Shown in pieces: positions 21,250-31,126 of a stretch of 64,000 nt of DNA; the first letter of the stretch is position 1, and each line of letters opens with the position of its first letter. The stretch is from Mycolicibacterium sp. CBMA 234. Lineage in GTDB: Bacteria > Actinomycetota > Actinomycetes > Mycobacteriales > Mycobacteriaceae. The stretch covers positions 124,001 to 188,000 of the forward strand of contig NZ_MPKW01000005.1 in the NCBI RefSeq assembly GCF_009729415.1. Reading direction: 5' to 3'. The position numbers were made by a program, and so were the translations under genes. Under the pieces are notes generated by a model that was given only the letters and a program-made list of their open reading frames with translations, was not told where the DNA came from and did not search any database.

Positions 21250-21942
21250 TCAGCCGACCAGGCTCGAAACCCATTGCACGTCAAACGCTTCCGCACTGAC
21301 GGCGGCGAATTCCTCAGGCGACAGCTGGCCCGCGCCTGATGGCAACAGCGCACGTACCGCGGCGATACGCGCCAGCGCAACACGATTGGAGGTCTCCGCG
21401 AGACCTGGGTCCTGAGGCCAGCTGCCGACCACCAGCCCAGCGCACGGAATGCCATGTGCAGCGAGCGATTCCACCGTCAGACCAGTGTGGTTGAGGGTGC
21501 CCAGTCCCGGGGCCACCACGACCAGGACCGCGGCCCCGAGTTCGACGGCCAAGTCCCGCAACGTCGTACCGTCGGCGCCCAGTTCGACGAGCAGTCCCCC
21601 GGCCCCCTCCACCAGGGTCAGCTGACCGGACCGGTCGACGTTCCGGATGAGAGCGAGGAGTTCAGCGCGCGTGGGCAACGCCATGCCGGCCAATTCTGCT
21701 GCCGCGACGGGCGCCAGCGGCTCGGGGTAACGCCAGCCTGGAACCAGCGAGGTGATCCCGGCCAGGCGGGCCACCTCAGCGAGGTCGTCGTCTCCGTGTC
21801 CCGCCGCGGGCGCGATGCCGGTCTGCACCGCTTTGCACACCGTGACGTGCAGTCCAGCCTGGTGCGCTGCACAGGCCAGTGCTGCGGTGGCGATGGTCTT
21901 GCCGACACCGGTGTCGGTCCCAGCGACCAGGAGCACCGTCAC
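21250..21942 (-). CDS. bioD: Dethiobiotin synthetase
   Basis: A 230-residue P-loop ATPase closing the ureido ring of dethiobiotin. The P-loop is [19 protein letters not shown] at the N-terminus, followed by VCKAVQTGI. The [11 protein letters not shown] motif near residue 115 is diagnostic. The GTG at 21940-21942 overlaps the bioF TGA. Confidence 0.95.
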   Translation of the reverse strand: MTVLLVAGTDTGVGKTIATAALACAAHQAGLHVTVCKAVQTGIAPAAGHGDDDLAEVARLAGITSLVPGWRYPEPLAPVAAAELAGMALPTRAELLALIRNVDRSGQLTLVEGAGGLLVELGADGTTLRDLAVELGAAVLVVVAPGLGTLNHTGLTVESLAAHGIPCAGLVVGSWPQDPGLAETSNRVALARIAAVRALLPSGAGQLSPEEFAAVSAEAFDVQWVSSLVG

Positions 21943-23081
21943 GACTGCACCAGCGCCAGCACCTCGCCGAGCACCCGGCCGGCCAAATCCATTTCAGCGT
22001 CGTCGAGCGAAGCGCGTGCGGTCAGCCGCAGCCGCGACGTGCCGGCAGGCACCGTCGGGGGCCGGAAACAGCCGACGCGGACGCCACGATCCAAACAGGC
22101 CGTCGCTGCGGCCAGGGCGACCTCCGGCTCGCCGAGAATGACCGAGACCACGGCCGAGTCCGGGGTGCCGACGGCCCCACCGAACCGGGCCAGCGTCGCG
22201 GCGTGGGCCAGCACGGCTTGCGCCCGCCAGGGCTCGGCGATGAGCACCTGCAGTGCGGCCCGGGCCGCACCGACGGCGGCCGGCGCCAGGCCGGTGTCGA
22301 AGATGAAGGTCCGCGCGGCGTCGATCAGATGGGCGCGCACCGCGGCGGGGCCGAGCACCGCGCCGCCTTGGCTGCCCAGGGACTTGGACAGCGTCGTCGT
22401 CACCACGATGTCGGGTTCGCCGGCCAAGCCGACTTCATGCACCAGGCCACGGCCGCCCGTGCCGCGCACGCCGAGACCATGAGCCTCGTCGACGATCAGC
22501 AGCGCGCCGTGACGGCGACACACCTCATGCAGCTGGCGCAGCGGGGCCAGCGCACCGTCGGTGGAGAACACCGAATCGGTGATCACGACGGCCCGCTCTT
22601 CGGACCGGCTGACCAGAGCCGTCTCGACGGCACCGACGTCGTTGTGCGCCGAGACCACTACGCGCGCCCGGGACAGCCGGCAGGCGTCGACCAACGAGGC
22701 GTGGCTGTAGGCATCGGAGACCACCAACGATCCCGGCCCGGACAGCGCCGCGACCGCACCGATGTTGGCGGTGTACCCGGAGGAGAACACCAAAGCCGAC
22801 TCGGCGCCCATGAACGCGGCCAGCTCGGTCTCGAAGTCCTCGTGCAGCTCGGTGTTGCCGGTGACCAGGCGCGACCCGCCGGAGCCGGCGCCCCAGGTGT
22901 GCAGCGCGCTCACGCCACCTTCGATGACGTCGGGATGCTGCGACAAACCCAGATAGTCGTTGGATGCCAGGTCGAGTTCAGTGGCCACCGCGGGCCGGAC
23001 CCGCAGCGACCGGCGCAGGCCCGCGGCCCGTCGCTGGCGTTCGACATCAGCGAGCCAGGCCAGCGGCGAGTGATCGGTCAT
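21939..23081 (-). CDS. bioF: 8-amino-7-oxononanoate synthase
   Basis: A 380-residue alpha-oxoamine synthase making KAPA from pimeloyl-thioester and alanine. Visible are [44 protein letters not shown] and the PLP lysine in [14 protein letters not shown]. It starts 36 bp after the bioA stop. A BioQ-like box sits in this gap, so bioF-bioD can have its own regulated promoter apart from bioA. Confidence 0.95.
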   Translation of the reverse strand: MTDHSPLAWLADVERQRRAAGLRRSLRVRPAVATELDLASNDYLGLSQHPDVIEGGVSALHTWGAGSGGSRLVTGNTELHEDFETELAAFMGAESALVFSSGYTANIGAVAALSGPGSLVVSDAYSHASLVDACRLSRARVVVSAHNDVGAVETALVSRSEERAVVITDSVFSTDGALAPLRQLHEVCRRHGALLIVDEAHGLGVRGTGGRGLVHEVGLAGEPDIVVTTTLSKSLGSQGGAVLGPAAVRAHLIDAARTFIFDTGLAPAAVGAARAALQVLIAEPWRAQAVLAHAATLARFGGAVGTPDSAVVSVILGEPEVALAAATACLDRGVRVGCFRPPTVPAGTSRLRLTARASLDDAEMDLAGRVLGEVLALVQS

Positions 23082-23105
23082 CGGCGCGCTCCTGACTTCA
23101 ATGCT

Positions 23106-23121
23106 CTTGAACGGTGTTCAG
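23106..23121. promoter_or_regulatory. BioQ-like box overlapping the bioA stop codon, upstream of bioF
   Basis: CTTGAACGGTGTTCAG contains a perfect 13-bp palindrome, TGAAC-GGT-GTTCA (23108-23120). On the minus strand the TGA that opens the palindrome is the bioA stop codon. The box is 27 bp upstream of the bioF ATG. No comparable box is seen in the 112 bp upstream of bioA. Confidence 0.85.
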
Positions 23122-24410
23122 GTTAGCGCACGAGCCACCGCGACCACCGCAGAGGTGATCCGGTCGATCTCGTCCGGAGTGCAGATGAACGGCGGCATCA
23201 CGTACACCAACTTGCCGAAGGGCCGCAGCCACACCCCGTGCTCGATGGCCGTCACCGTGGCAAGCGGCATGTTCACCGGTTCACGCATCTCAACGACGCC
23301 GATGGCGCCGAGCACCCGCACATCGGCCACGGACGGCAACTCGGCGGCGGGGGCCAACCCGCGTTGCAGCCCGTCCGAAATGGCCGCCACCTGTGCCTTC
23401 CAATCCCCGCTCAGCAGCAGCTCCACCGCCGCCACCGACACCGCGCACGCCAGGGCGTTGGCCATGAACGTCGGCCCGTGCATGAGGGCGCCCGGCTCCC
23501 CGGAGCTGATCACCCGCGCGATCTCCGCCGTGCACAACGTCGCTGCCAGAGTCACGTAACCACCGGTCAGGGCCTTACCGACGCACATAATGTCGGGACT
23601 GACGCCGACGTGGTCCGCGGCGAACAGCTCCCCGGTACGCCCGAAACCGGTCGCGATCTCGTCGAAGATCAGCAGCACGTCGTGCCGGGTACAGATGTCG
23701 CGTAGCGCGGTCAGGTACCGCGGGTCGTGGAACCGCATGCCTCCGGCCCCCTGCACCACGGGCTCGACGATGACCGCCGCCAACTCGTCGACGTGCGACA
23801 CCAGCTGGGCCTCGAAGGCTGCGACGTAGTCCGGGTCGTACTCAGTGGGGACCCGCGGCGCGAAAATCTGCGGCATCAGCACATCGGTCCAGATCGAGTG
23901 CATGCCGCCGTCGGGGTCGCACACGCTCATCGGAGTGAAGGTGTCGCCGTGATACCCGCCACGCCAGGTCATGAGTTTGTGCCGGCCCGGGCGGCCGAGG
24001 CTGCGCTGATACTGCAGCGCCATCTTCACCGCGACCTCGACCGAGACCGAGCCCGAATCCGAATAGAACACCGTGTCCAGGCCGGCGGGCGTGATTTCCA
24101 CCAGCAACTGCGCCAGCCGGGCCGCGGGCTCATGGGTCAGGCCACCGAACATCACGTGGTTCATGGCGCCGAGCTGCCGCGTGATCGCAGCGTCGAGCAC
24201 CGGATGACCGTGCCCATGCACGGCGGTCCACCACGAACTCATCGCGTCGATGACCTCGACGGGCTGTCCCTCATGAATAAGGGTCAGCATGGTGCCGTGT
24301 GCTTCGGTGGCAACGACCGCCGGCATCGCTTCGGCGCCGATCGTGCTGTACGGGTGCCAAATGTGGGCGGAGTCGATCGCCGAGATTTCTGCAGGGGTCA
24401 GCGCTGGCAC
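23118..24410 (-). CDS. bioA: Adenosylmethionine-8-amino-7-oxononanoate aminotransferase
   Basis: A 430-residue class III PLP aminotransferase converting KAPA to DAPA. It shows [38 protein letters not shown] and [15 protein letters not shown]. The PLP lysine is in [16 protein letters not shown]. The GTG at 24408-24410 gives [16 protein letters not shown], matching where homologues start. The open frame extends another 190 bases into the divergent acyltransferase promoter and was rejected. No strong ribosome-binding site precedes this start. Confidence 0.93.
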   Translation of the reverse strand: MPALTPAEISAIDSAHIWHPYSTIGAEAMPAVVATEAHGTMLTLIHEGQPVEVIDAMSSWWTAVHGHGHPVLDAAITRQLGAMNHVMFGGLTHEPAARLAQLLVEITPAGLDTVFYSDSGSVSVEVAVKMALQYQRSLGRPGRHKLMTWRGGYHGDTFTPMSVCDPDGGMHSIWTDVLMPQIFAPRVPTEYDPDYVAAFEAQLVSHVDELAAVIVEPVVQGAGGMRFHDPRYLTALRDICTRHDVLLIFDEIATGFGRTGELFAADHVGVSPDIMCVGKALTGGYVTLAATLCTAEIARVISSGEPGALMHGPTFMANALACAVSVAAVELLLSGDWKAQVAAISDGLQRGLAPAAELPSVADVRVLGAIGVVEMREPVNMPLATVTAIEHGVWLRPFGKLVYVMPPFICTPDEIDRITSAVVAVARALT

Positions 24411-24522
24411 GATGACCGAGCCTAATCGCCTGCTGAGCACGTCGAAACACGCGTACTCACCGAGCGGACGACTCGCCGCTACATGAACACGGCCTGGATC
24501 TTGGGTAGATTGGCACCCGATC

Positions 24523-26682
24523 ATGACGACTCTTGCTGCACCGCGGACGGCGTCGCCGCCCGGGTCGGGCAATGCCGCGCTCGCGACCGACGGCGGTGCC
24601 AACGCTGCCTCCGGTAACGCGACCGGCGCCTTCTACCGCCACGACCTGGACGGTCTCCGCGGCATCGCCATCGCCATGGTCGCGGCCTTTCACGTTTGGT
24701 ACGGACGGGTATCCGGCGGCGTCGACGTCTTCCTGGCCCTGTCGGGCTTCTTCTTCGGCGGCAAGCTGCTGCGCATCGCCCTGACCCCGGGAGGGGCGCT
24801 GACCCCCGGTCCGCAGCTACGCCGGCTGGTCCGCCGCCTGCTTCCGGCGCTGATCGTGGTCCTGGCCGCGGGCGCGGTGCTGACCATCGCCATCCAGCCC
24901 GAGACCCGCTGGGAGACCTTCGCCGATCAGAGCCTGGCAAGTCTCGGCTACTACCAGAACTGGGAACTCGCCGAGACCGCGTCGAACTACCTCCGGGCCG
25001 GCGAGGCCGTCAGCCCGCTGCAGCACCTGTGGTCGATGTCGGTGCAGGGCCAGTTCTACGTCACATTCCTGGCCCTGATCTTCGGCTTCGCATACCTGCT
25101 CCGGCGACCGCTCGGTGACCGTCTGCGCCCCGCGTTCATCGTGCTGCTCGTCATCCTCACCGCCTCGTCGTTCGCGTATGCGATGCACGCCCACGACGTC
25201 GACCAGACCAGCGCCTACTACGACAGCTTCGCCCGCGCCTGGGAGCTCCTGCTGGGCGCCCTCGTCGGGGCCATGGTGCCGTCCGTCCGATGGCCCATGT
25301 GGTTGCGCAATACGGTGTCGATGATCGCGCTGGCGGCGATCCTGTCCTGCGGTGCCCTGATTGACGGCGTGCGCGAATTCCCCGGGCCATGGGCATTGAT
25401 TCCGGTCGGCGCGACGATGTTGTTCATCCTCAGCGCCGCGAACCACACCGAGCGGCTGCCCGCACCGAACCGGCTGCTGGCCACCGGCCCGTTCCTGTCG
25501 CTGGGCGCCATGTCGTATTCGCTGTACCTGTGGCATTGGCCGCTGCTGATCTTCTGGCTGGCGTACAGCGGTAACAGCCGGGCCCATTTCATCGACGGCG
25601 CCTCGGTGCTGCTGGTGTCCGGGGTGCTGGCCTGGCTCACCACCCGATACGTCGAGAATCCGCTGCGCCGCCCGCGAACCGCGTCGTCCAATGCCGCGCT
25701 GTGGACCCGGCTACGGCGGCCGACCACGGTGCTGGGGACGATCGTCGCCCTGATGGGTGTGACGCTGACGGCCACGGCGTTCACCTGGCGCGAGCACATG
25801 AACATCGAACGCGCCAACGGCAAGGAACTCGCAACGCTGTCGCCGGTCGACTATCCGGGCGCCCGCGCCCTGCTGAACCACGCGAAGGTGCCGAAGCTGC
25901 CGTTCCGGCCGACGGTCCTCGAGGCCCACGACGACGTGCCGGCGACTACCGCAGACGGCTGTATCGCCGACTTCGACGACCTGTCCATCCGCAACTGCAC
26001 CTACGGCGACCCGAACGCGATCCGCACCATCGCGCTGGCCGGCGGCTCGCACGCCGAGCACTGGATCACCGCGCTGGACCTGCTCGGCAAGCGATACCAC
26101 TTCAAGGTGGTCACCTACCTGAAAATGGGTTGTCCGCTGTCGACCGAACCCAACCCGCTGGTGATGGGCGACAACCGGCCGTATCCCAAGTGCTACGAGT
26201 GGAACGAACTGGTGATGCCGAAGCTGGTGGCCGACCACCCGAGCTTCGTCTTCACCACCTCGACGCGGCCCTGGAACATCAAGTCTGGTGACGTGATGCC
26301 GGGCACCTACATCGGCATCTGGCAGCGGTTGTCCGACGCACACATCCCGATCCTGGCCATGCGCGACACCCCGTGGCTGGTCCGCGACGGCAAGCCGTTC
26401 TTCCCAGCGGACTGCCTTGCCAGCGGCGGTAATTCAACGTCCTGCGGCATCGCCCGCTCCGAGGTACTGTCCGACCATAACCCGACACTCGATTTCGTCG
26501 ACCAGTTCCCGCTGCTGAAACCGCTCGATATGAGTAATGCGGTATGCCGCGCCGACACCTGCCGTGCTGTGGAGGGAAATGTGTTGCTGTACCACGACTC
26601 TCATCACCTGTCCGCCACCTACATGCGCACCATGACCCCCGAACTCGGCCGCCAGGTCGGTGCCGCCACCGGCTGGTGGTGA
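24523..26682 (+). CDS. Acyltransferase-3 / SGNH-hydrolase fusion membrane protein
   Basis: 719 residues. The N-terminal part (about 35-430) is an acyltransferase-3 domain with about ten hydrophobic helices. It opens with [18 protein letters not shown] and [16 protein letters not shown], and [15 protein letters not shown] lies near residue 330. The C-terminal part (about 470-719) is an extracytoplasmic SGNH domain with [16 protein letters not shown] and the Asp-His pair in [13 protein letters not shown]. Such OafA-like proteins O-acylate envelope glycans. It matches the Rv1565c position next to treX. Acceptor is unknown. Confidence 0.9.
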   Translation: MTTLAAPRTASPPGSGNAALATDGGANAASGNATGAFYRHDLDGLRGIAIAMVAAFHVWYGRVSGGVDVFLALSGFFFGGKLLRIALTPGGALTPGPQLRRLVRRLLPALIVVLAAGAVLTIAIQPETRWETFADQSLASLGYYQNWELAETASNYLRAGEAVSPLQHLWSMSVQGQFYVTFLALIFGFAYLLRRPLGDRLRPAFIVLLVILTASSFAYAMHAHDVDQTSAYYDSFARAWELLLGALVGAMVPSVRWPMWLRNTVSMIALAAILSCGALIDGVREFPGPWALIPVGATMLFILSAANHTERLPAPNRLLATGPFLSLGAMSYSLYLWHWPLLIFWLAYSGNSRAHFIDGASVLLVSGVLAWLTTRYVENPLRRPRTASSNAALWTRLRRPTTVLGTIVALMGVTLTATAFTWREHMNIERANGKELATLSPVDYPGARALLNHAKVPKLPFRPTVLEAHDDVPATTADGCIADFDDLSIRNCTYGDPNAIRTIALAGGSHAEHWITALDLLGKRYHFKVVTYLKMGCPLSTEPNPLVMGDNRPYPKCYEWNELVMPKLVADHPSFVFTTSTRPWNIKSGDVMPGTYIGIWQRLSDAHIPILAMRDTPWLVRDGKPFFPADCLASGGNSTSCGIARSEVLSDHNPTLDFVDQFPLLKPLDMSNAVCRADTCRAVEGNVLLYHDSHHLSATYMRTMTPELGRQVGAATGWW

Positions 26683-26691
26683 GCAGCCTTT

Positions 26692-28842
26692 ATGGTGATC
26701 GCCGTCTGGCCCGGTAGCGCGTATCCACTCGGCGCCACCTATGACGGGTCCGGCACCAATTTCTCGCTGTTCTCTGAAGTCGCAGAGCGCGTCGAACTGT
26801 GCCTGATTGCCAAGGACGGTAGCGAGGAACGCATCAACCTCGACGAGGTCGACAGCTATGTCTGGCACTGCTATCTGCCGGCGGTGACGCCCGGGCAGCG
26901 GTACGGATTCCGCGTACACGGCCCGTGGGACCCGGCCGCGGGACACCGCTGTGATCCGAGCAAGCTGCTGCTGGACCCCTACGGCAAGTCGTTCCACGGC
27001 GACTTCGACTTCAGCCAGGCGCTGTATTCCTACGATCTGACTGAGCCTGCTGAGGCTGCCGAGTCTGCTGAGCCGGCGGACGCCGGCGAGCCGCCGGGCG
27101 TTGATTCGTTGGGGCACACCATGACCAGCGTCGTGATCAACCCATTCTTCAACTGGGACAACGACCGGGTCCTGCGCACGCCGTATCACGAGACCGTCAT
27201 CTACGAGGCGCACGTCAAGGGCATGACGCAGACCCACCCGGCCATTCCTGAGGAGCTGCGCGGCACCTACGCCGGGCTGGCGCACCCGGCGATCATCGAG
27301 CACCTGAAGTCGCTGGGCGCGACGGCGATCGAGCTCATGCCGGTGCACCAGTTCCTGCACGATCACCGGCTGCTGGAGCTGGGGTTGCGAAACTACTGGG
27401 GCTACAACACTTTCGGCTTCTTCGCGCCGCACTACCAGTACTCGTGGAACCAGCACGCCGGCAGTGCGGTCGCCGAGTTCAAGACCATGGTGAAGTCGTT
27501 CCACGAAGCCGGCATCGAAGTCATCCTGGACGTGGTCTACAACCACACCGCCGAGGGCAACCACCTCGGCCCGACATTGAACTTCCGCGGCATCGACAAC
27601 GCCGCCTACTACCGGCTCGACGACGACGATCCGGCGCTCTACAAGGACTTCACCGGCACCGGCAACAGCCTCAATGCCCGGCATCCGCACACGCTGCAGC
27701 TGATCATGGACTCGCTGAGGTACTGGGTCCTGGAGATGCACGTCGATGGCTTCCGCTTCGACCTGGCGTCGACGCTGGCCCGGGAGTTCTACGACGTGGA
27801 CCGGCTATCGGCGTTTTTCGATCTGGTGCAACAGGATCCGGTGATCAGCCAGGTGAAGCTGATCGCCGAACCGTGGGACGTCGGCGAGGGCGGCTATCAG
27901 GTTGGCAACTTCCCGGGACTGTGGACCGAGTGGAACGGCAAGTACCGCGACACCGTGCGCGACTACTGGCGCGGCGAGCCGGCCACCCTCGGCGAATTCG
28001 CCTCCCGGCTGACCGGATCCTCGGATCTGTATGAGGCGACGGGCCGTCGGCCGTCGGCCAGCATCAACTTCGTCACGTGCCATGACGGTTTCACCCTGCG
28101 GGACCTGGTGTCCTACAACGAGAAACACAACGAAGCCAACGGCGAGGAAAACCGGGACGGCGAGAGCCACAACCGGTCCTGGAACTGCGGTGTCGAAGGC
28201 CCGACCGACGATTCCGAAATCCTCGAGCTGCGAGCTCGGCAGCAACGCAACATCTTCGCCACCCTGATGTTGTCCCAGGGCACCCCGATGATCAGCCACG
28301 GCGACGAGATCGGGCGCACCCAACAGGGCAACAACAACGTCTACTGCCAGGACTCCACGTTGTCCTGGATGGACTGGACCATGGTCGAAACCAACGCCGC
28401 GCACCTGGAATTCACCCAGACCGTGGTGGCGTTGCGCCGGCAGCACCCCGTGTTCCGACGCCGCAGGTTCCTGGCCGGTCAGCCGATTCGTAGCAGCGGC
28501 CAGGTCCGCGACATCGCTTGGCTCACCCCCGCCGGGCACGAAATGACGCTCGAGGACTGGGATTCGGGATTCGGCAAGAGCATCTCGGTGTTCCTCAACG
28601 GAGAAGCCATACCCGAGCCCAATGCCCGCGGCGAGCGAGTTATCGACGACTCGTTCCTGCTGTGCTTCAACGCCCACGACGAAGCGCTGGATTTCGTGAT
28701 CCCCGGCCAGAGCTATGCCGAGAAATGGACCGCTGCCCTCGACACTGCCGATCCGCACGGACGCACCGATCTGGTGTCCAGCGCCGGGGAAACGATTTCG
28801 TTGCAGGCCCGATCGTTGCTGGTGTTACGTAAGACGGCGTGA
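26692..28842 (+). CDS. treX: Glycogen debranching enzyme GlgX/TreX
   Basis: A 716-residue GH13 isoamylase: an N-terminal CBM48-like domain (WPGSAYPLGATYDGSGTNF), then the catalytic barrel. The motifs are DVVYNHTAEGN, MHVDGFRFDLAST (nucleophile Asp), KLIAEPWDVGEGG (acid/base Glu) and FVTCHDGFTL. It trims alpha-1,6 branches, feeding TreY. Around residues 113-130 is a low-complexity Ala/Glu/Pro insert encoded by an imperfect GCTGAG-type repeat, where the M. tuberculosis protein, from memory, is shorter. It starts 9 bp after the acyltransferase stop and is followed 4 bp later by treY. Confidence 0.95.
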   Translation: MVIAVWPGSAYPLGATYDGSGTNFSLFSEVAERVELCLIAKDGSEERINLDEVDSYVWHCYLPAVTPGQRYGFRVHGPWDPAAGHRCDPSKLLLDPYGKSFHGDFDFSQALYSYDLTEPAEAAESAEPADAGEPPGVDSLGHTMTSVVINPFFNWDNDRVLRTPYHETVIYEAHVKGMTQTHPAIPEELRGTYAGLAHPAIIEHLKSLGATAIELMPVHQFLHDHRLLELGLRNYWGYNTFGFFAPHYQYSWNQHAGSAVAEFKTMVKSFHEAGIEVILDVVYNHTAEGNHLGPTLNFRGIDNAAYYRLDDDDPALYKDFTGTGNSLNARHPHTLQLIMDSLRYWVLEMHVDGFRFDLASTLAREFYDVDRLSAFFDLVQQDPVISQVKLIAEPWDVGEGGYQVGNFPGLWTEWNGKYRDTVRDYWRGEPATLGEFASRLTGSSDLYEATGRRPSASINFVTCHDGFTLRDLVSYNEKHNEANGEENRDGESHNRSWNCGVEGPTDDSEILELRARQQRNIFATLMLSQGTPMISHGDEIGRTQQGNNNVYCQDSTLSWMDWTMVETNAAHLEFTQTVVALRRQHPVFRRRRFLAGQPIRSSGQVRDIAWLTPAGHEMTLEDWDSGFGKSISVFLNGEAIPEPNARGERVIDDSFLLCFNAHDEALDFVIPGQSYAEKWTAALDTADPHGRTDLVSSAGETISLQARSLLVLRKTA

Positions 28843-28846
28843 GTGC

Positions 28847-31126
28847 ATGTCGTCAGTGAAGCCGGCACTGCCCGTGCTATCCACGTACCGGCTGCAAATG
28901 CGCAGCGACGGTATGACTTTCGACGACGCGCTGGAGCTACTGCCCTACCTTGACGATCTCGGGGTCTCGCATCTGTACCTGTCTCCGGTGCTGACGGCCG
29001 TCACCGGCTCCACGCACGGCTACGACGTCACCGACCCGACCACCGTCTCCGTGGGGCTGGGTGGGCCGGAAGGTTTTTCGCGGTTGGCTGCGGCTGCACG
29101 GGCCCGCGGCATGGGGCTGATCGTCGATATTGTGCCCAACCACGTCGGCGTCGAACGGCCCGAGCAGAACCCGTGGTGGTGGGATGTGCTGACGCACGGC
29201 CGTGAATCGACGTTCTCCAGCTATTTCGATATCGACTGGGACCACGACCCCGATGGCCGAATTGTGTTGCCGGTATTGGGCTCCGAGTCCGACGTGGATG
29301 CGCTCGTCGTCGACGGCGAGGTGCTGCGGCTGGGTGAGCGGGTCTGGCCGATCCGTCCGGGCACTGGCGCGGGCACCGCGACAGAGGTACACGCCCGACA
29401 GCCCTACCGGCTGATGGGTTGGCGCTCGGACGCTTGTGGCTATCGGCGGTTTTTCTCCATCACCTCACTGGCCGCCAAGCGTCAGGAGGACCCGGCGGTG
29501 TTCGACGCCAGCCACGCCGAGATCGGCCGCTGGTTCCGTGAGGGGCTGGTCGACGGGCTTCGCGTCGATCACATCGACGGATTGACCGACCCCGCAGGCT
29601 ATCTCGCCCGACTCCGTGAGCTGACCGGACTGGATCCCTGGATCGTCGCCGAGAAGATCCTGGCCCCCGGCGAACCGCTGGAACCGAACCTGCCTATCAA
29701 CGGCACCACGGGCTACGACGCCCTACGCGAGATCGGCGGGTTGTTCGTCGACCCCGACGGCGCCGGCGCACTGACTGCGCTGGCTGCCGAAACCCGTTGC
29801 GATGCCCACGAATTGAAGATCGGTGCCGCCGCCGAGACGTTGGCCAACGAGCTGGCCAGGCTGCACCGGTCCATCGAGCGGGCCACCGGGATCGGCGACC
29901 CGACGCTCCCCCGTGCCATTGCCGCACTGCTCAGCCACGTCGACGTCTACCGCACCGACTACCGGTCACTGTCGGCAGTACTGCCGCAGGCAATCAGCGA
30001 AACCATTGCGGCAGCACCGGAATTGGCGGCCAGCGTCGGGCTCATCGTCGCGGCGGTCAACCATCCAGAACCCGCCGCCCGGTTGCAGCAACTCTGCGGC
30101 GCGGTCACGGCCAAGGCCATCGAGGACACCATGTTCTACCGCGACGCCCGTCTGGTGTCGTTGAACGAGGTCGGCGGCGCACCCGCTCGCTTCGGTATGA
30201 GCGCAGCCGAGTTTCACCATCGCGCCGCGGTACGGCAACGGGATTGGCCAACCACGATGGTGTGCCTATCCACGCACGACACCAAGCGCAGCGAGGATGT
30301 GCGGGCCCGCATCACGGCGCTGTCCCAATGCGCCGACCAGTGGGCACAGCGGGTACGCCGCTGGAACGTCGTGTGTGTACCGCCCGACGAGGGCACCGCA
30401 TTATTCGTGTGGCAGAACATCATCGGGGTGTGGCCGACGTCCGGTGAGGTCTCTGATCAGCTTCGAGACCGACTTCAGTCCTACGCAGAGAAGGCCATCC
30501 GGGAGGCCCAGCTGCACACCAGCTGGGAGCAGCCGGACCGCGACTTCGAAGATGCGGTACGCGCGTGGATCGACGATCTGCTCGACGGGCCGGTCGCGAC
30601 TGAGATCACCACGTTCGTCGGACAGTTCGATGCGGCCGCACGCAGCGACGCGCTGGCCCAGAAGCTGCTGGCGCTCACGGTGCCCGGTATCCCCGACGTC
30701 TATCAGGGCACCGAGTTGTTCGACGACAGCCTGGTGGACCCGGACAATCGACGACCGGTGGATTTCGTGATCCGGCGGGCCGAGCTGGCTGCCTTGAACC
30801 ACCCCAAGATTCGGGTGGTGGCGGCAGCGCTACGGTCTCGTCGGGACCGGACCGACACGTACCTTTCCGGCGGCTACACACCCGCCTTCGCCGCGGGAAC
30901 CGCCGCCGACCACGTGATCGCCTTCCAGCGTGGCACCGACGTCCTGGTGGCGGTGCCGCGGTGGACCCTCAAGCTCGACGAAACGGGCTGGGGTGACACC
31001 GCACTCGCGCTGCCCGCGGGCGAATGGACCGACCGACTGACCGGCACCACGTGGTCCGGCACTGTCACTGCTGACGCGCTGTTCGCCGAGCTACCCGGCG
31101 TGCTGCTGGAGAAATCCGGTGCCTGA
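28847..31126 (+). CDS. treY: Malto-oligosyltrehalose synthase
   Basis: A 759-residue GH13 enzyme that turns the reducing end of maltodextrin into a trehalosyl unit. It begins STYRLQMRSDGMTFDDAL, then YLSPVLTAVTGSTHGYDV. VDIVPNHVGVE, DGLRVDHIDGLTDP and VAEKILAPGEPL carry the catalytic region. VPGIPDVYQGTEL is near the end. The ATG at 28847 is 4 bp after the treX stop; the longer in-frame opening inside treX is rejected. It overlaps treZ by 8 bp. Confidence 0.95.
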   Translation: MSSVKPALPVLSTYRLQMRSDGMTFDDALELLPYLDDLGVSHLYLSPVLTAVTGSTHGYDVTDPTTVSVGLGGPEGFSRLAAAARARGMGLIVDIVPNHVGVERPEQNPWWWDVLTHGRESTFSSYFDIDWDHDPDGRIVLPVLGSESDVDALVVDGEVLRLGERVWPIRPGTGAGTATEVHARQPYRLMGWRSDACGYRRFFSITSLAAKRQEDPAVFDASHAEIGRWFREGLVDGLRVDHIDGLTDPAGYLARLRELTGLDPWIVAEKILAPGEPLEPNLPINGTTGYDALREIGGLFVDPDGAGALTALAAETRCDAHELKIGAAAETLANELARLHRSIERATGIGDPTLPRAIAALLSHVDVYRTDYRSLSAVLPQAISETIAAAPELAASVGLIVAAVNHPEPAARLQQLCGAVTAKAIEDTMFYRDARLVSLNEVGGAPARFGMSAAEFHHRAAVRQRDWPTTMVCLSTHDTKRSEDVRARITALSQCADQWAQRVRRWNVVCVPPDEGTALFVWQNIIGVWPTSGEVSDQLRDRLQSYAEKAIREAQLHTSWEQPDRDFEDAVRAWIDDLLDGPVATEITTFVGQFDAAARSDALAQKLLALTVPGIPDVYQGTELFDDSLVDPDNRRPVDFVIRRAELAALNHPKIRVVAAALRSRRDRTDTYLSGGYTPAFAAGTAADHVIAFQRGTDVLVAVPRWTLKLDETGWGDTALALPAGEWTDRLTGTTWSGTVTADALFAELPGVLLEKSGA

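Noticed and set aside
28715..28846. Earlier start for TreY inside treX
   Set aside because: The added residues are Arg/Cys-rich shadow sequence of treX. The ATG at 28847 fits the family start.
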